Source: Nitrospinaceae bacterium (GTDB lineage: Bacteria; Nitrospinota_A; UBA7883; JAJDBK01). Taken from it: 64,000 nucleotides of DNA. Position numbers and translations under genes: made by a program. The notes beneath the pieces were generated by a model, which searched no databases, was not told the DNA's origin, and saw nothing but the letters and a program-made list of their open reading frames with translations. Of this stretch, positions 26,986 to 35,394 are shown in pieces (position 1 is the stretch's first letter; each line of letters begins with the position of its first letter). The stretch covers positions 59,954 to 123,953 of the forward strand of contig JAJDBK010000031.1 in assembly GCA_029261405.1 (NCBI GenBank). Reading direction: 5' to 3'.

Positions 26986-28581
26986 TCAGCTAATGTCCGA
27001 AGTTACCCGGATAACCTCTTCGAGGGAGGTCGTCCCGTTGAAAACAATCTTCGCGCCATATTGGCGCATTGTGGTGAATCCTCGCTTGGCGGCGGTTCTC
27101 CTGATCTCGGAGGTATCGCAGTTCTTTACAATCATCGACCGGATATCGTCGTCCACAGGCAGAAGTTCATATATGCCGGTTCGGCCCTTATACCCGGAAC
27201 CCTTGCACGATTTGCAGGTTGTGTCGGCGGCTGGACGGTAGAAGGTTGCGGTTTCCGGGATTTTCTCCTCCCCAAGTTTTGAGAGGTTTTCTGACTCCGG
27301 CCTGTATTCGATTTTGCACTGGGGACACAATACCCTCACCAGACGTTGCGCCAGAGCGGCGAGGAGCGATGAGGCGATCAGAAACGGCTCCACACCCATG
27401 TCGAAAAGGCGTGTGACAGCCCCGGCTGAATCGTTGGTATGGATGGTGGAAAAGACCAGATGCCCCGTAAGCGACGCCTGAACTGCGATCTGGGCGGTCT
27501 CAGTGTCGCGGATCTCCCCGACCATGATAACGTCGGGGTCCTGTCGTAAAATCGACCTTAACCCATCGGCGAAGGTAAGTCCGATTTTCGTGTTCACCTG
27601 CATCTGGCCGATACCCGGCAACTGATACTCCACAGGGTCTTCTACCGTAATGATGTTTCTGCCGGGAGAGTTTATGGCGGAGAGGGCTGTGTATAAAGTG
27701 GTGGTCTTGCCGGAGCCTGTGGGGCCGGAGACGAGGATTACGCCGTGCGGTACTGCGATCAGTTTCTCTACCTCGCTACGGAGGTGATCGTCCATACCGA
27801 TCTGGCTGAATCCGAGAGCCATGGCGCTCTTGTCGAGCAGACGCATGACGACCCGCTCACCGTGGGCGGTCGGGATGACGCTGATTCTGATATCGATCTC
27901 TTTGCCTGCGATAACGATCTTCAGTCTGCCATCTTGTGGTAACCGTTTTTCGGCGATATTCAAACCGGCCATGATCTTTATCCGCGAAACCAGTAGCGGC
28001 TGAAGTTTTTTTGGCGGATTGATGACGTTTCGCAAAACACCGTCTACCCTGAACCGGACCGCCAATGAGCGTTCGTAAGGTTCTATATGGATATCGGACG
28101 CTTTCTCCTTGGCCGACTGCATCAGAATCGAGTTGACCAGACGTATCACCGGAGCTTCCGCCGATGTTTCCAGAAGATCTTCGGGCAGACCGTGGACAAG
28201 CGCGTTAAGGTCGGAGTTCTCCTCCGTGATGTCGTCAACGACTTCACTTGCGGTATGGGAGGAGAGGTCGTATGCGGTATTGATCGCTTCGACCAGAAGA
28301 TCGACAGGGGCCACGCAGACTTTGATCGGCGTTGCGTAGATCAACCGCAGGTCGCCAAGTGGCTGGACTGCTGTCGGCCTCGAAGTTACGACCAGAACGG
28401 CGTTCCCCTCACGGCGCAACGGAAGTATAAAGTTGTCCCGGGCGAACTGGAACGGTGTTTTGGCGAGGATGTCGTAATCTATCCGCTCTTCGTCAAGATC
28501 GGTCAGGTATGGCAGGCAAAGCTCCCCTGCAAGCTCCTCCAGCTCTTCTGGCGTCTGGTGAAGTTTTGCGCCGTGGCTCAT
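26986..28581 (-). CDS. gspE: Type II secretion ATPase E
   Basis: A 531-residue secretion ATPase. N1E-type domains occupy about the first 150 residues. The Walker A is GPTGSGKTTTLYTAL (about 283-297), Asp-box and Walker B segments follow (DPDVIMVGEIRDTETAQI), and a His-box is STIHTNDSAGA. A tetracysteine zinc motif (CPQC...CKSC, about 428-470) lies near the C-terminus. It powers pseudopilus assembly. It is separated from gspD by a 186-base gap filled by a palindromic repeat. Confidence 0.96.
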   Translation of the reverse strand: MSHGAKLHQTPEELEELAGELCLPYLTDLDEERIDYDILAKTPFQFARDNFILPLRREGNAVLVVTSRPTAVQPLGDLRLIYATPIKVCVAPVDLLVEAINTAYDLSSHTASEVVDDITEENSDLNALVHGLPEDLLETSAEAPVIRLVNSILMQSAKEKASDIHIEPYERSLAVRFRVDGVLRNVINPPKKLQPLLVSRIKIMAGLNIAEKRLPQDGRLKIVIAGKEIDIRISVIPTAHGERVVMRLLDKSAMALGFSQIGMDDHLRSEVEKLIAVPHGVILVSGPTGSGKTTTLYTALSAINSPGRNIITVEDPVEYQLPGIGQMQVNTKIGLTFADGLRSILRQDPDVIMVGEIRDTETAQIAVQASLTGHLVFSTIHTNDSAGAVTRLFDMGVEPFLIASSLLAALAQRLVRVLCPQCKIEYRPESENLSKLGEEKIPETATFYRPAADTTCKSCKGSGYKGRTGIYELLPVDDDIRSMIVKNCDTSEIRRTAAKRGFTTMRQYGAKIVFNGTTSLEEVIRVTSDIS

Positions 28582-28607
28582 AACTCAGCGTCACTCTTCA
28601 TCACTAG

Positions 28608-28785
28608 CCCGGATAATTCATGAGTGTTTGTAATGAAGCGTTGTAGGCGCTTGCCACTGGGTTGCTTTCGGTCATGTTGGCTCGGAGGGGTACTGTACAG
28701 TACGTCGAGAACCAAAATGACCGAAAGTGACGCAGTGGCAAGTGGATACGGCGATGTAATAGAATACTCATGAATTATCCGGGTT
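28608..28785. repeat. Palindromic MITE-like element between gspD and gspE
   Basis: Perfect 18-base inverted ends, CCCGGATAATTCATGAGT (28608-28625) and its complement (28766-28783), enclose inner inverted segments (TTGCCACTG/CAGTGGCAA; TTTCGGTCAT/ATGACCGAAA). A central perfect palindrome, GTACTGTACAGTAC, lies at 28690-28703. The right end encodes the last residues of gspD (NPDNS) and its stop. Part of one end also occurs at 13601-13618. The element carries no gene, so it would be non-autonomous. Confidence 0.85.
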
Positions 28786-30807
28786 AGCCGATTTATCGCT
28801 TCCGGGAATGACTTTGAGGCTCTCCGCGAATTCTGGTGTCGCCTTCAGAACTTCCCGCTTCTCGTCGATTATCCGATCCATGTCGGCCTGGCTCCTGATA
28901 ATGTGGGGTGTCAGGAATACTAACAAGTTGGTCTTCTGCTTCTCTTTGCCCCGCGTTTTGAAGAGCCATCCCAGACCCGGAATGTCGCCGAAGAAGGGGA
29001 CTTTCGACTCAGTCTCGGTGGTGTCTTCCCGCATCAAGCCGCCGAGCGCAACGTTCTGACCATCTTTCACCACAACCGTTGTCTCTATCGATCTGACGCT
29101 TGTGATCAGATCCTCCGCCTTGTCGATCTGCGTGGCCACCAGCGAGGATATCTCCTGGTAAACCTCAAGTTTCAACTCGTCCGACTCCGATATTTGCGGT
29201 TTTATCTTAAGGGTAAGGCCGACATCTTTTCGTTCGATGCTGGTGATGGTGTTGCCGCCGGAGCTTTGCGACTCCGATGTCTTGAGCGGAACATTGTTGG
29301 CGACGACGATTTTCGCCTCTTCATTGTCGGTGGTCATTATGTTGGGGGTGGAGATGATATTTATGCCGCTCTCCGCCTGAAGAGCGTGTAACAGTGCGCC
29401 AAGGTTCAAAAACGTCTTGTCCCCGAATGAGATCAGCCCATCCACTACGCCGATGGAAAGTCCCTCCGGGGCGGCTAACGGATTTTCAGCCACGTCGCTT
29501 ATGGTGCCGAAATCGACACCGCCAATGCCTTGCACGCCACTATTTGTAAAATCTGAAGTCGTCCGCCACTCCACGCCGAACTCTTTACTTTTGCTGGTGG
29601 TGACTTCGAGAATAAGCGCCTCGACGAAGACCTGTCGTCGCCTTATGTCGAGCTTCTCAATGACATTCTTTATGGTATCGTAATCCTCTATCGACGCTGT
29701 TATCACAAGGGAGTTGGTCGCTTTATCGGGAGTTATGGTGACGTTATCCTTCAGTTTTGGCGCGGCTGATGGGACCTTCCTCCCTTTTTCCGGTTTGGTT
29801 TTCTTGGTGATGTTGTTCAAAACCTTGGAAAGCTCTTCGGCGTCGGCGTTTTTCAGGTAATAGACGTTGATTCCACCCCGTCCCGGCGGTGACGGTATGT
29901 CAAGCTGGGCGACCAGAGCAAGAATCTGATCCGTGGCGGACTTGGTGGCTATCACTATCAGAGCGTTGATTCTGTCATCCGATATGATTTTCGCTGAAGC
30001 GTTTAACGACATCACGTTTGAGGCGCCGGATGATGAGACATTCGTTTTCCCCTTGGCCTGGTTGCCCCTTGTGATGATACTTCCTGTCTTGTTTTCCTCA
30101 AAAAGTTTTCCGAGCCGCTCTGATAGTTCCTTTGATCCGGCGTGTTCCAGATGGATTACGGTCAGGGTCTCTTCGTGAGCGGGTGTGTCGAGTTGATCGA
30201 TTATGCCAAGTATCTTCGTTATGTTCGACTGGTAATCGGTGATTATCAGTGTGTTGGTTTCGTTGTAGGAGGTGATGTAGCTCGTGGACGGAACCATCGG
30301 CCTGAACGTGTTGACCATATCCTGAGCCTTGACGTGGGAAAGCTGAACCACCCTCGTTACAAGCTTGTCCCCGCCCGATTTTGTCCCCGACTTGAATGAT
30401 GACCGCTGGCGGGCTTCGTTGGCCGGAATAACCTTGATGACAGAGCCTGACTCCAGCAGGGAATAGCCGTAAACCTCCATGGTCGATTCAAAGACCCGCA
30501 TCGCCTCCTCCGCAGTTACCAACGCAGGGGATATGATGGTTACGCTCCCTTTGACTTTATCGTCTACCACGAAATTCTTACCAGTAAGTAGAGCGATCGA
30601 CCTTATTACGACCCTGATATCGGTATCCTTGAAGTCGATGTTCACAAGATGCGGTTTATTGGCGCTGGTCTCATTCTCCTGCCCAAACGCCGGAGTCGCC
30701 ACCAGAAGAGAGACCAAAAACGTGGCAGTGACCAGACTAAAGCCGGTCATATACAAGACACCTTTGTTCAAAGGAGACACTTTTACAATCCTTTCCATAT
30801 CACGCAT
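28768..30807 (-). CDS. gspD: Type II secretion secretin D
   Basis: A 679-residue outer-membrane secretin. A signal peptide (about 18-42, ending PAFGQ) is followed by N0, N1, N2 and N3 domains (about 50-370) and the secretin barrel (about 380-640), with the family segment VPFFGDIPGLGWLFK. It forms the outer-membrane gate. The last five residues (NPDNS) and the TGA stop lie in the inverted repeat of the palindromic element, so the original C-terminus may have differed. The ATG overlaps the gspC stop region by one base. Confidence 0.95.
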   Translation of the reverse strand: MRDMERIVKVSPLNKGVLYMTGFSLVTATFLVSLLVATPAFGQENETSANKPHLVNIDFKDTDIRVVIRSIALLTGKNFVVDDKVKGSVTIISPALVTAEEAMRVFESTMEVYGYSLLESGSVIKVIPANEARQRSSFKSGTKSGGDKLVTRVVQLSHVKAQDMVNTFRPMVPSTSYITSYNETNTLIITDYQSNITKILGIIDQLDTPAHEETLTVIHLEHAGSKELSERLGKLFEENKTGSIITRGNQAKGKTNVSSSGASNVMSLNASAKIISDDRINALIVIATKSATDQILALVAQLDIPSPPGRGGINVYYLKNADAEELSKVLNNITKKTKPEKGRKVPSAAPKLKDNVTITPDKATNSLVITASIEDYDTIKNVIEKLDIRRRQVFVEALILEVTTSKSKEFGVEWRTTSDFTNSGVQGIGGVDFGTISDVAENPLAAPEGLSIGVVDGLISFGDKTFLNLGALLHALQAESGINIISTPNIMTTDNEEAKIVVANNVPLKTSESQSSGGNTITSIERKDVGLTLKIKPQISESDELKLEVYQEISSLVATQIDKAEDLITSVRSIETTVVVKDGQNVALGGLMREDTTETESKVPFFGDIPGLGWLFKTRGKEKQKTNLLVFLTPHIIRSQADMDRIIDEKREVLKATPEFAESLKVIPGSDKSANPDNS

Positions 30808-31874
30808 TATTGCACCGAGAACCGCATACTTGCTTTCTGGCTGTTACGCTCGATATCGATATCGAAACTCGATTCGTGACGCAAAGCCTGGAAAAGCTCC
30901 AGCCCTTTCTCCGCCGAATCGAGTTTGACACCGTTTATTCTTTTCACGACATCCTTGTTCTGGAACCCGATTTTGGAGAATAGTGAGTCTTTCTTGATGG
31001 CAAAGAGCCGGAACCCGTCCGCTGATCCATCTTTCTGAATGTTTGGTACGGCCCGGACTTCCGTTATCAGTTTGCTCATGTTCGCAAGCTGGGAGTCGAT
31101 ATATCGTCGGGATACAGCGTATTCACCCTCCCCCAATTGAGAGACGTCCGGCCCGGACCCCGGAGTTGGCGCGGCTCCTTTGCCTTTGGCGCCAGGAGGG
31201 CCGCCCGGTCCCTGTTTTGCCGTCCACTCGGAAAAATCGACCCTCATCACCTCCATGCGCCCCGACCTGCTGATGTAAACACGGTTTCTCGATATCCTGA
31301 CGATAAGCGCGTCGAGGAAACGGTCGTTCTCCTTGTAGACCCCCTGTTCCTTCGCCTCTTCAAGTTCGATGGCGGCGAGTTTTACATTCCCGTCAGGCTC
31401 CAGCAACGTTCCGAGAAGTTTCGCTTTTATGGAACTTACCGGGGCGTCTGCGAGATTATCATCGGTGGCGGACACATCTTCGATCAGAGGGGTGGTGGTT
31501 AAGTCAGTGGTTACGGCTGAGGAATTGAATATATTGCGGTTAACTATTCTGGAAAAATCTTTGACGGATGTTTCGCTTGCGGTTGCCAAAACCGTATCGA
31601 CTTTTTTTACAGGTGAAGGCTTTATCGACGTCAAAGTTTCTTTGGCCTGAATTCCAACGATTCCGGCCGCAATCCAGGCGATCCATGTCAGTAACAGCAG
31701 GTTTACGACTGTCCAGACCCTTTTTGGAATCCTGAATTTTGTTCTCAACGTAGTTCGACCTTTTAATAGAGTTTCTTGATTACGGACAAGCGCAAACCGA
31801 TTTGAAAAAAAATATCGAGCAGGGACGAAATGGGAACCAGGGATTGTTATCATATTGGCCTGTGGACGGCCCAT
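30807..31874 (-). CDS. gspC: Type II secretion protein C
   Basis: A bitopic inner-membrane protein with a TM segment (RVWTVVNLLLLTWIAWIAA), a homology region (about 105-200) that contacts the GspD N0 domain, and a C-terminal PDZ domain (about 270-350). The frame opens at 31874 (355 residues), but the first 42 residues do not look like GspC. A TTG at 31748 with AAAGG upstream would give about 313 residues beginning LRTKFRIPKRVW, closer to the family. gspC heads the twelve-gene leftward operon, and any promoter must lie in the 31.75-31.97 kb region. Confidence 0.9.
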   Translation of the reverse strand: MGRPQANMITIPGSHFVPARYFFSNRFALVRNQETLLKGRTTLRTKFRIPKRVWTVVNLLLLTWIAWIAAGIVGIQAKETLTSIKPSPVKKVDTVLATASETSVKDFSRIVNRNIFNSSAVTTDLTTTPLIEDVSATDDNLADAPVSSIKAKLLGTLLEPDGNVKLAAIELEEAKEQGVYKENDRFLDALIVRISRNRVYISRSGRMEVMRVDFSEWTAKQGPGGPPGAKGKGAAPTPGSGPDVSQLGEGEYAVSRRYIDSQLANMSKLITEVRAVPNIQKDGSADGFRLFAIKKDSLFSKIGFQNKDVVKRINGVKLDSAEKGLELFQALRHESSFDIDIERNSQKASMRFSVQ

Positions 31875-31968
31875 TACGATGAGATACTTGAGATATGGCT
31901 AAAATAAAAAGTTTGCGGACATTAAAAAAAAGTGGCCCACGCGCTTGATTGCGAACTGAAGATAATGC

Positions 31969-32292
31969 TTGTGCCGAAGAAAGGCTGATGCTGGGTGGAG
32001 CGATGACAGGGTTAAAATAGAGCATCCGGGTATAATCTTGCGTGAGGAGTATCTGGACCCGCTCGGTATCACGCAGACACGATTGGCGAGTGACATCGGC
32101 ATAAGCTACCTTCGCGTAAACGAGCTTGTAAATGGGAAGCGAGCTGTCACTCCCGACACCGCCTTGCGTCTATCAAAATATCTCGAAACTTCGACCGAGT
32201 ACTGGATGAACTGGCAGTCGGCCCAAGATTTACAAAAAGCCGAAAAAGAACACCGCTTGGAGTCTAAAAAGGTCCGTTCCTTTACACGCTAG
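31969..32292 (+). CDS. HigA-like XRE-family antitoxin, no partner found
   Basis: A small helix-turn-helix protein of the HigA (VapI) group. HPGIILREEYLDPLGITQTRLA and NELVNGKRAVTPDTALRL are the typical antitoxin segments. The start is uncertain: the frame opens with TTG at 31969, and the family-like part begins only 15 codons later. HigA genes normally follow a HigB toxin gene. Here no HigB-like frame precedes it, only A+T-rich sequence, so it is an orphan or the toxin is lost. The unknown gene 23 bases downstream is the only possible partner. Confidence 0.78.
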   Translation: MCRRKADAGWSDDRVKIEHPGIILREEYLDPLGITQTRLASDIGISYLRVNELVNGKRAVTPDTALRLSKYLETSTEYWMNWQSAQDLQKAEKEHRLESKKVRSFTR

Positions 32293-32314
32293 GATTTTAC
32301 TGTCTTGGCAGTGG

Positions 32315-32761
32315 ATGAAGAACTCCGGTAGAAGTCAGGTCTTTTTTAGACTGGATAAAAGCATGAATGAATTTAAATGCTGTTGTACTGATCAAATTTC
32401 CGTTACACGCTCTAATGTATTGGAAACATTCGACGAGCTACGAAAGAATTGTGACGTGTTGCAGATGCTGGTTCCTGATGATATTTACCCGAATTGGAGA
32501 AAAACAGAAAAATGTTTAATTGACCACCCTCAAGCTGAAAGTCACAGGTCTCGTCTCACGTTTTCTTTTGAAGATGGTAGTTTGGGGAAAATCACAACGC
32601 CGGTTCATCGTTATCTATCTCGTTTGAATAGGCATTATAAAAAAGATTTACAGGAAAAATGGTTATTCAAATCATCACCTGTCGAACGTCACCTGAAGTT
32701 CAGGAGTTATATGGGGAAGATGGTGGAGCTGATCGTTGCGGAACACCTGTCGTTGCTGTAG
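32315..32761 (+). CDS. Hypothetical protein downstream of HigA-like gene
   Basis: A 148-residue frame without recognised family. It is rich in Lys, Arg and Ser and has a CCC triplet near residue 22. No TM segment or signal is visible. An internal ATG at 32363 (MNEFKCCCTDQ) has GGA seven bases upstream and could be the true start. The DNA is visibly more A+T-rich than the flanks, which suggests transfer together with the antitoxin genes. Its position after a HigA-like gene makes a toxin or accessory role conceivable, but nothing in the sequence shows it. Confidence 0.55.
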   Translation: MKNSGRSQVFFRLDKSMNEFKCCCTDQISVTRSNVLETFDELRKNCDVLQMLVPDDIYPNWRKTEKCLIDHPQAESHRSRLTFSFEDGSLGKITTPVHRYLSRLNRHYKKDLQEKWLFKSSPVERHLKFRSYMGKMVELIVAEHLSLL

Positions 32762-32783
32762 TCGCACCCCTGAAATATGCGGA

Positions 32784-33173
32784 TTAATAATCTTTTGTAT
32801 GTTTACGAAAAAAGTGTGCAATTTCAGGTTTACCAGCGCTTCCATCAGCGGCACGGAGAACTATCTTTTCAAAAGCTGGATTCGAAGCGGTTAGAGTGAT
32901 GCCGTTAAACTTTAGGAATACATACGCGGACATTGCGGCTGTCCGTTTGTTGCCATCTATAAACGGGTGGTTATTCACAATATGGAACAAATAGGCAGAT
33001 GCCATATCGTAAATGTCGGCGTGAAAATATTCATCGCCAAAGCCCGATTCCGGGACTGCGAGAGCCGATTTCAGAAGTCCCATATCCCGAATGCCAGGAA
33101 TTCCGCCATACCTCTTGATCTGGTCAGCATGGATTGCTAATACTTCAACTAACTCAAGAAAGACGGGAGGCAT
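32784..33173 (-). CDS. doc: Doc-type Fic-domain toxin
   Basis: A 129-residue Fic/Doc protein. The active-site motif HPFIDGNKRT is at residues 69-78, the standard HPFxDGNKRT of Doc toxins, which phosphorylate elongation factor Tu. It is the second gene of a leftward antitoxin-toxin pair, starting three bases after the antitoxin stop. The partner is of AbrB/MazE type instead of Phd, a pairing seen in other type II modules. Confidence 0.92.
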   Translation of the reverse strand: MPPVFLELVEVLAIHADQIKRYGGIPGIRDMGLLKSALAVPESGFGDEYFHADIYDMASAYLFHIVNNHPFIDGNKRTAAMSAYVFLKFNGITLTASNPAFEKIVLRAADGSAGKPEIAHFFRKHTKDY

Positions 33174-33176
33174 CCA

Positions 33177-33404
33177 TCACTCCGCCAACCTTTTTAGAGC
33201 CTTGGCGTATTTTTGATTGCCTTCCTCAAGGGCGGCGAGAAAACGTTCATTCCGTTCCGGGTCTTTCACCGGCGATATCAGAAGGTTTTTGCCATCGGTA
33301 GAAATATCTAGCGGCGTGTCAGAATCTATATTCAACAGTTCAAGGACCGGACGATCAATTACAAGAGCCAGACTATTTCCATGTTTTGTAAGTTTTTTAA
33401 GCAT
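33177..33404 (-). CDS. AbrB/MazE-type antitoxin
   Basis: A 75-residue swapped-hairpin AbrB protein (MLKKLTKHGNSLALVIDRPVLELL then LDISTDGKNLLISPV). The frame opens at 33422, but the ATG at 33404 is preferred because AGGA lies six bases upstream and the family N-terminus starts there. The C-terminal ~25 residues would neutralise Doc. The gene is preceded by a promoter overlapped by an inverted repeat, as expected for an autorepressed toxin-antitoxin operon. Confidence 0.88.
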   Translation of the reverse strand: MLKKLTKHGNSLALVIDRPVLELLNIDSDTPLDISTDGKNLLISPVKDPERNERFLAALEEGNQKYAKALKRLAE

Positions 33405-33435
33405 CGTCAATCCTGCGTACACTCATCGTACATAC

Positions 33436-33472
33436 AATGTATCACCTTGTCAGGCGTTTTTCAAGGTGATAC
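33436..33472 (-). promoter_or_regulatory. Promoter and operator of the AbrB-Doc operon
   Basis: On the minus strand, TTGAAA (33459-33464) and TACATT (33436-33441) are 17 bp apart. A perfect 11-bp inverted repeat, GTATCACCTTG (33439-33449) and CAAGGTGATAC (33462-33472), covers both boxes. Binding of the antitoxin there would block RNA polymerase. The start codon is 32 bases downstream. Confidence 0.7.
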
Positions 33473-33511
33473 GGAATATTCTGGGTTTGCTTTACAAAAA
33501 AGCGGATTAGA

Positions 33512-34528
33512 TCAGGAAAGAGAATCGCGGAAACTTGAGATGTCTATCTTGATGGCCGATTCCACCTCTTTTAGTGTCTCGCTGGCGACCGCTCTGGCTT
33601 TTCTGGTTCCTTCCCACAAGGCTTCCAGTGTCTCTTTCGGTCTGGCGCTCCAGTATTCACGGCGTTCCAGAACAGGGTCGATACGGCGGAAAACAGACTC
33701 CGCCAGCTCTTTTTTACATGCGACACATCCGCGACCGGCGGTTTTGCACTCTTCTGCGGTAACCTTGTTCGACTCCTCGTCGGAAAAAACCTCGTGGAAA
33801 GCGTAGGCCACACACTTTTCCGGGTCGCCCGGATCGGTTTTTCTGATTCGGGCCGGATCGGTGACGATATTTTTTATTTTGGCTTTCATCTCATCCCTGG
33901 TATCGGAGAGATAGATGGCGTTCCCGTAAGATTTGCTCATCTTCCTGCCGTCTGCGCCGGGAAGTTTCGGCACGCTTCCGAGTTTTCCTTCCGGTTCGGT
34001 AAAGATGTTTGTTTTATATATATCGTGGAACCTGCGGACAATTTCGCGGGTCAGTTCCAGATGCGGAAGCTGGTCGATACCCACCGGAACATAATCGGCC
34101 TTGTACAAAACTATGTCAGCGGCCTGAAGAACCGGGTAGCCCAAAAATCCGTATGTATGAAGGTCCCTGTTTACGACCTGCTCCATCTTCTCCTTGTAGC
34201 TTGGCACCCTTTCGAGCCACGGAAGTGGGGTTATCATCGAAAAATAGACGTGCAAAACCGCGTGTTCGGGTATTAGTGACTGAATAAACAGAGTGCTTTT
34301 TTCAGGGTCAAGTCCGGCGGACAACCAGTTGACTCCGAGGTCAAGAAGGTTATCTTTCAGTTCGTCGGTCTGGCTGTAGTTTGACGCGAGAGCGTGCCAG
34401 TCGGCGGCGAAAAAATAACAGTCATACTCATCCTGCATGGAGACCCAGTTTTCAAGGGCGCCCAACAGGTTGCCGAGATGGAGTTTCCCCGTGGTCTGCA
34501 TCCCGGACAATATTCGTTTTTTTGACAT
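33512..34528 (-). CDS. trpS: Tryptophanyl-tRNA synthetase
   Basis: A 338-residue class I synthetase that charges tRNA-Trp. The HIGH-type motif is LHLGN (residues 16-20), and KMSKS appears intact in GRKMSKSYGNA (about 195). The N-terminus RILSGMQTTGKLHLGN is typical of the bacterial enzyme. It lies five bases after the M50 protease start on the same strand, so the two are probably transcribed together. Confidence 0.97.
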   Translation of the reverse strand: MSKKRILSGMQTTGKLHLGNLLGALENWVSMQDEYDCYFFAADWHALASNYSQTDELKDNLLDLGVNWLSAGLDPEKSTLFIQSLIPEHAVLHVYFSMITPLPWLERVPSYKEKMEQVVNRDLHTYGFLGYPVLQAADIVLYKADYVPVGIDQLPHLELTREIVRRFHDIYKTNIFTEPEGKLGSVPKLPGADGRKMSKSYGNAIYLSDTRDEMKAKIKNIVTDPARIRKTDPGDPEKCVAYAFHEVFSDEESNKVTAEECKTAGRGCVACKKELAESVFRRIDPVLERREYWSARPKETLEALWEGTRKARAVASETLKEVESAIKIDISSFRDSLS

Positions 34529-34533
34529 TTGAA

Positions 34534-35235
34534 CTAGAGGAGAATGTCTAACAGGGCGGTTATAAATGGCCTAACCGCCTTGTCCATGACACCGAACGGA
34601 TTGATAAAGAGGAGAAAAACTATAATCATGAATCCGAATCTCTCGACCTGGGCGAAAGTGGTGGAGTGCGGTTCCGGCAATAATCCTGTAACGATTCGGC
34701 CTCCGTCGAGCGGCGGGATCGGAATCAGGTTTATCACCGCCAGAATAACATTCAGGATCACCGAGAAGTAGAGCATGAACATGATCGGAACCATGAAAAT
34801 GTTGTCTCCACTCGATACAGAACCTTGAATGTTGGCGTTAAACTGTATGGCCGCCTCCGGGTCCATGTTCTGGACTATTTTAAGGGCGAAAGCCGATATG
34901 GTTGCCAGAATTACGTTTACCAGAGGTCCGGCCACAGCCACCAGAGCCATGTCAAGTTTCGGATTCTTTAGTTTTGAAAAATTTACCGGCACCGGCTTGG
35001 CGAACGCAAAGAGAAAACCTGTGGTGAAATAGAAGAGGATCGGAAGAAGAACCGTACCGAACCAGTCGATATGGGCTATCGGGTTGAGGGTGAGTCGTCC
35101 CGCCTCTTTTGCGGTGTCGTCCCCTTTCAGGTATGCGACGTATCCATGAGCTATCTCGTGCAACACCACGGCGAAGATCACCGGTAGAGCCATGATGGAG
35201 ATGGTCTGGATTATTGTTCCTATACTTGCGTTCAT
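34534..35235 (-). CDS. Site-2 protease family (M50) membrane metalloprotease
   Basis: A 233-residue polytopic membrane protease. The zinc motif is HEIAH (residues 26-30, in VVLHEIAHGYVAYLKGD). The second metal site appears as NLIPIPPLDGGRI (about 168-180). Five or six hydrophobic segments are visible. Minimal M50 proteases like this lack PDZ domains, and their substrates are unknown. It is directly followed by trpS, a common pairing in Gram-negative and Gram-positive genomes. Confidence 0.9.
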   Translation of the reverse strand: MNASIGTIIQTISIMALPVIFAVVLHEIAHGYVAYLKGDDTAKEAGRLTLNPIAHIDWFGTVLLPILFYFTTGFLFAFAKPVPVNFSKLKNPKLDMALVAVAGPLVNVILATISAFALKIVQNMDPEAAIQFNANIQGSVSSGDNIFMVPIMFMLYFSVILNVILAVINLIPIPPLDGGRIVTGLLPEPHSTTFAQVERFGFMIIVFLLFINPFGVMDKAVRPFITALLDILL

Positions 35236-35256
35236 CGGCGATACTGTAACATAGGT

Positions 35257-35279
35257 GGCCCGGACAATTCATGAAATAT
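35257..35279. repeat. Repeat end, CCCGGA/TTCATGA family
   Basis: Matches the left end of the element at 6109-6131 at 20 of 23 bases (core CCCGGACAATTCATGAAA). A further TAATTCATTATAAAATGC stretch lies about 45 bases on. It sits in the divergent gap between the M50 protease and the PilZ gene, and may be a decayed copy. Confidence 0.55.
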
Positions 35280-35394
35280 GCGGGTAAAAATGACGTATGG
35301 AATGCAAAGACCGAATAATTCATTATAAAATGCAGTATTGACCCGGAATTGACACTATTGAGACGAACGCGATTATAACAATGGTCAGAAAAGA

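Noticed and set aside
31875..31968. A HigB toxin gene before the HigA-like gene
   Set aside because: I read all frames of the gap and its flanks and found no HigB-like segment; the gap is too short.
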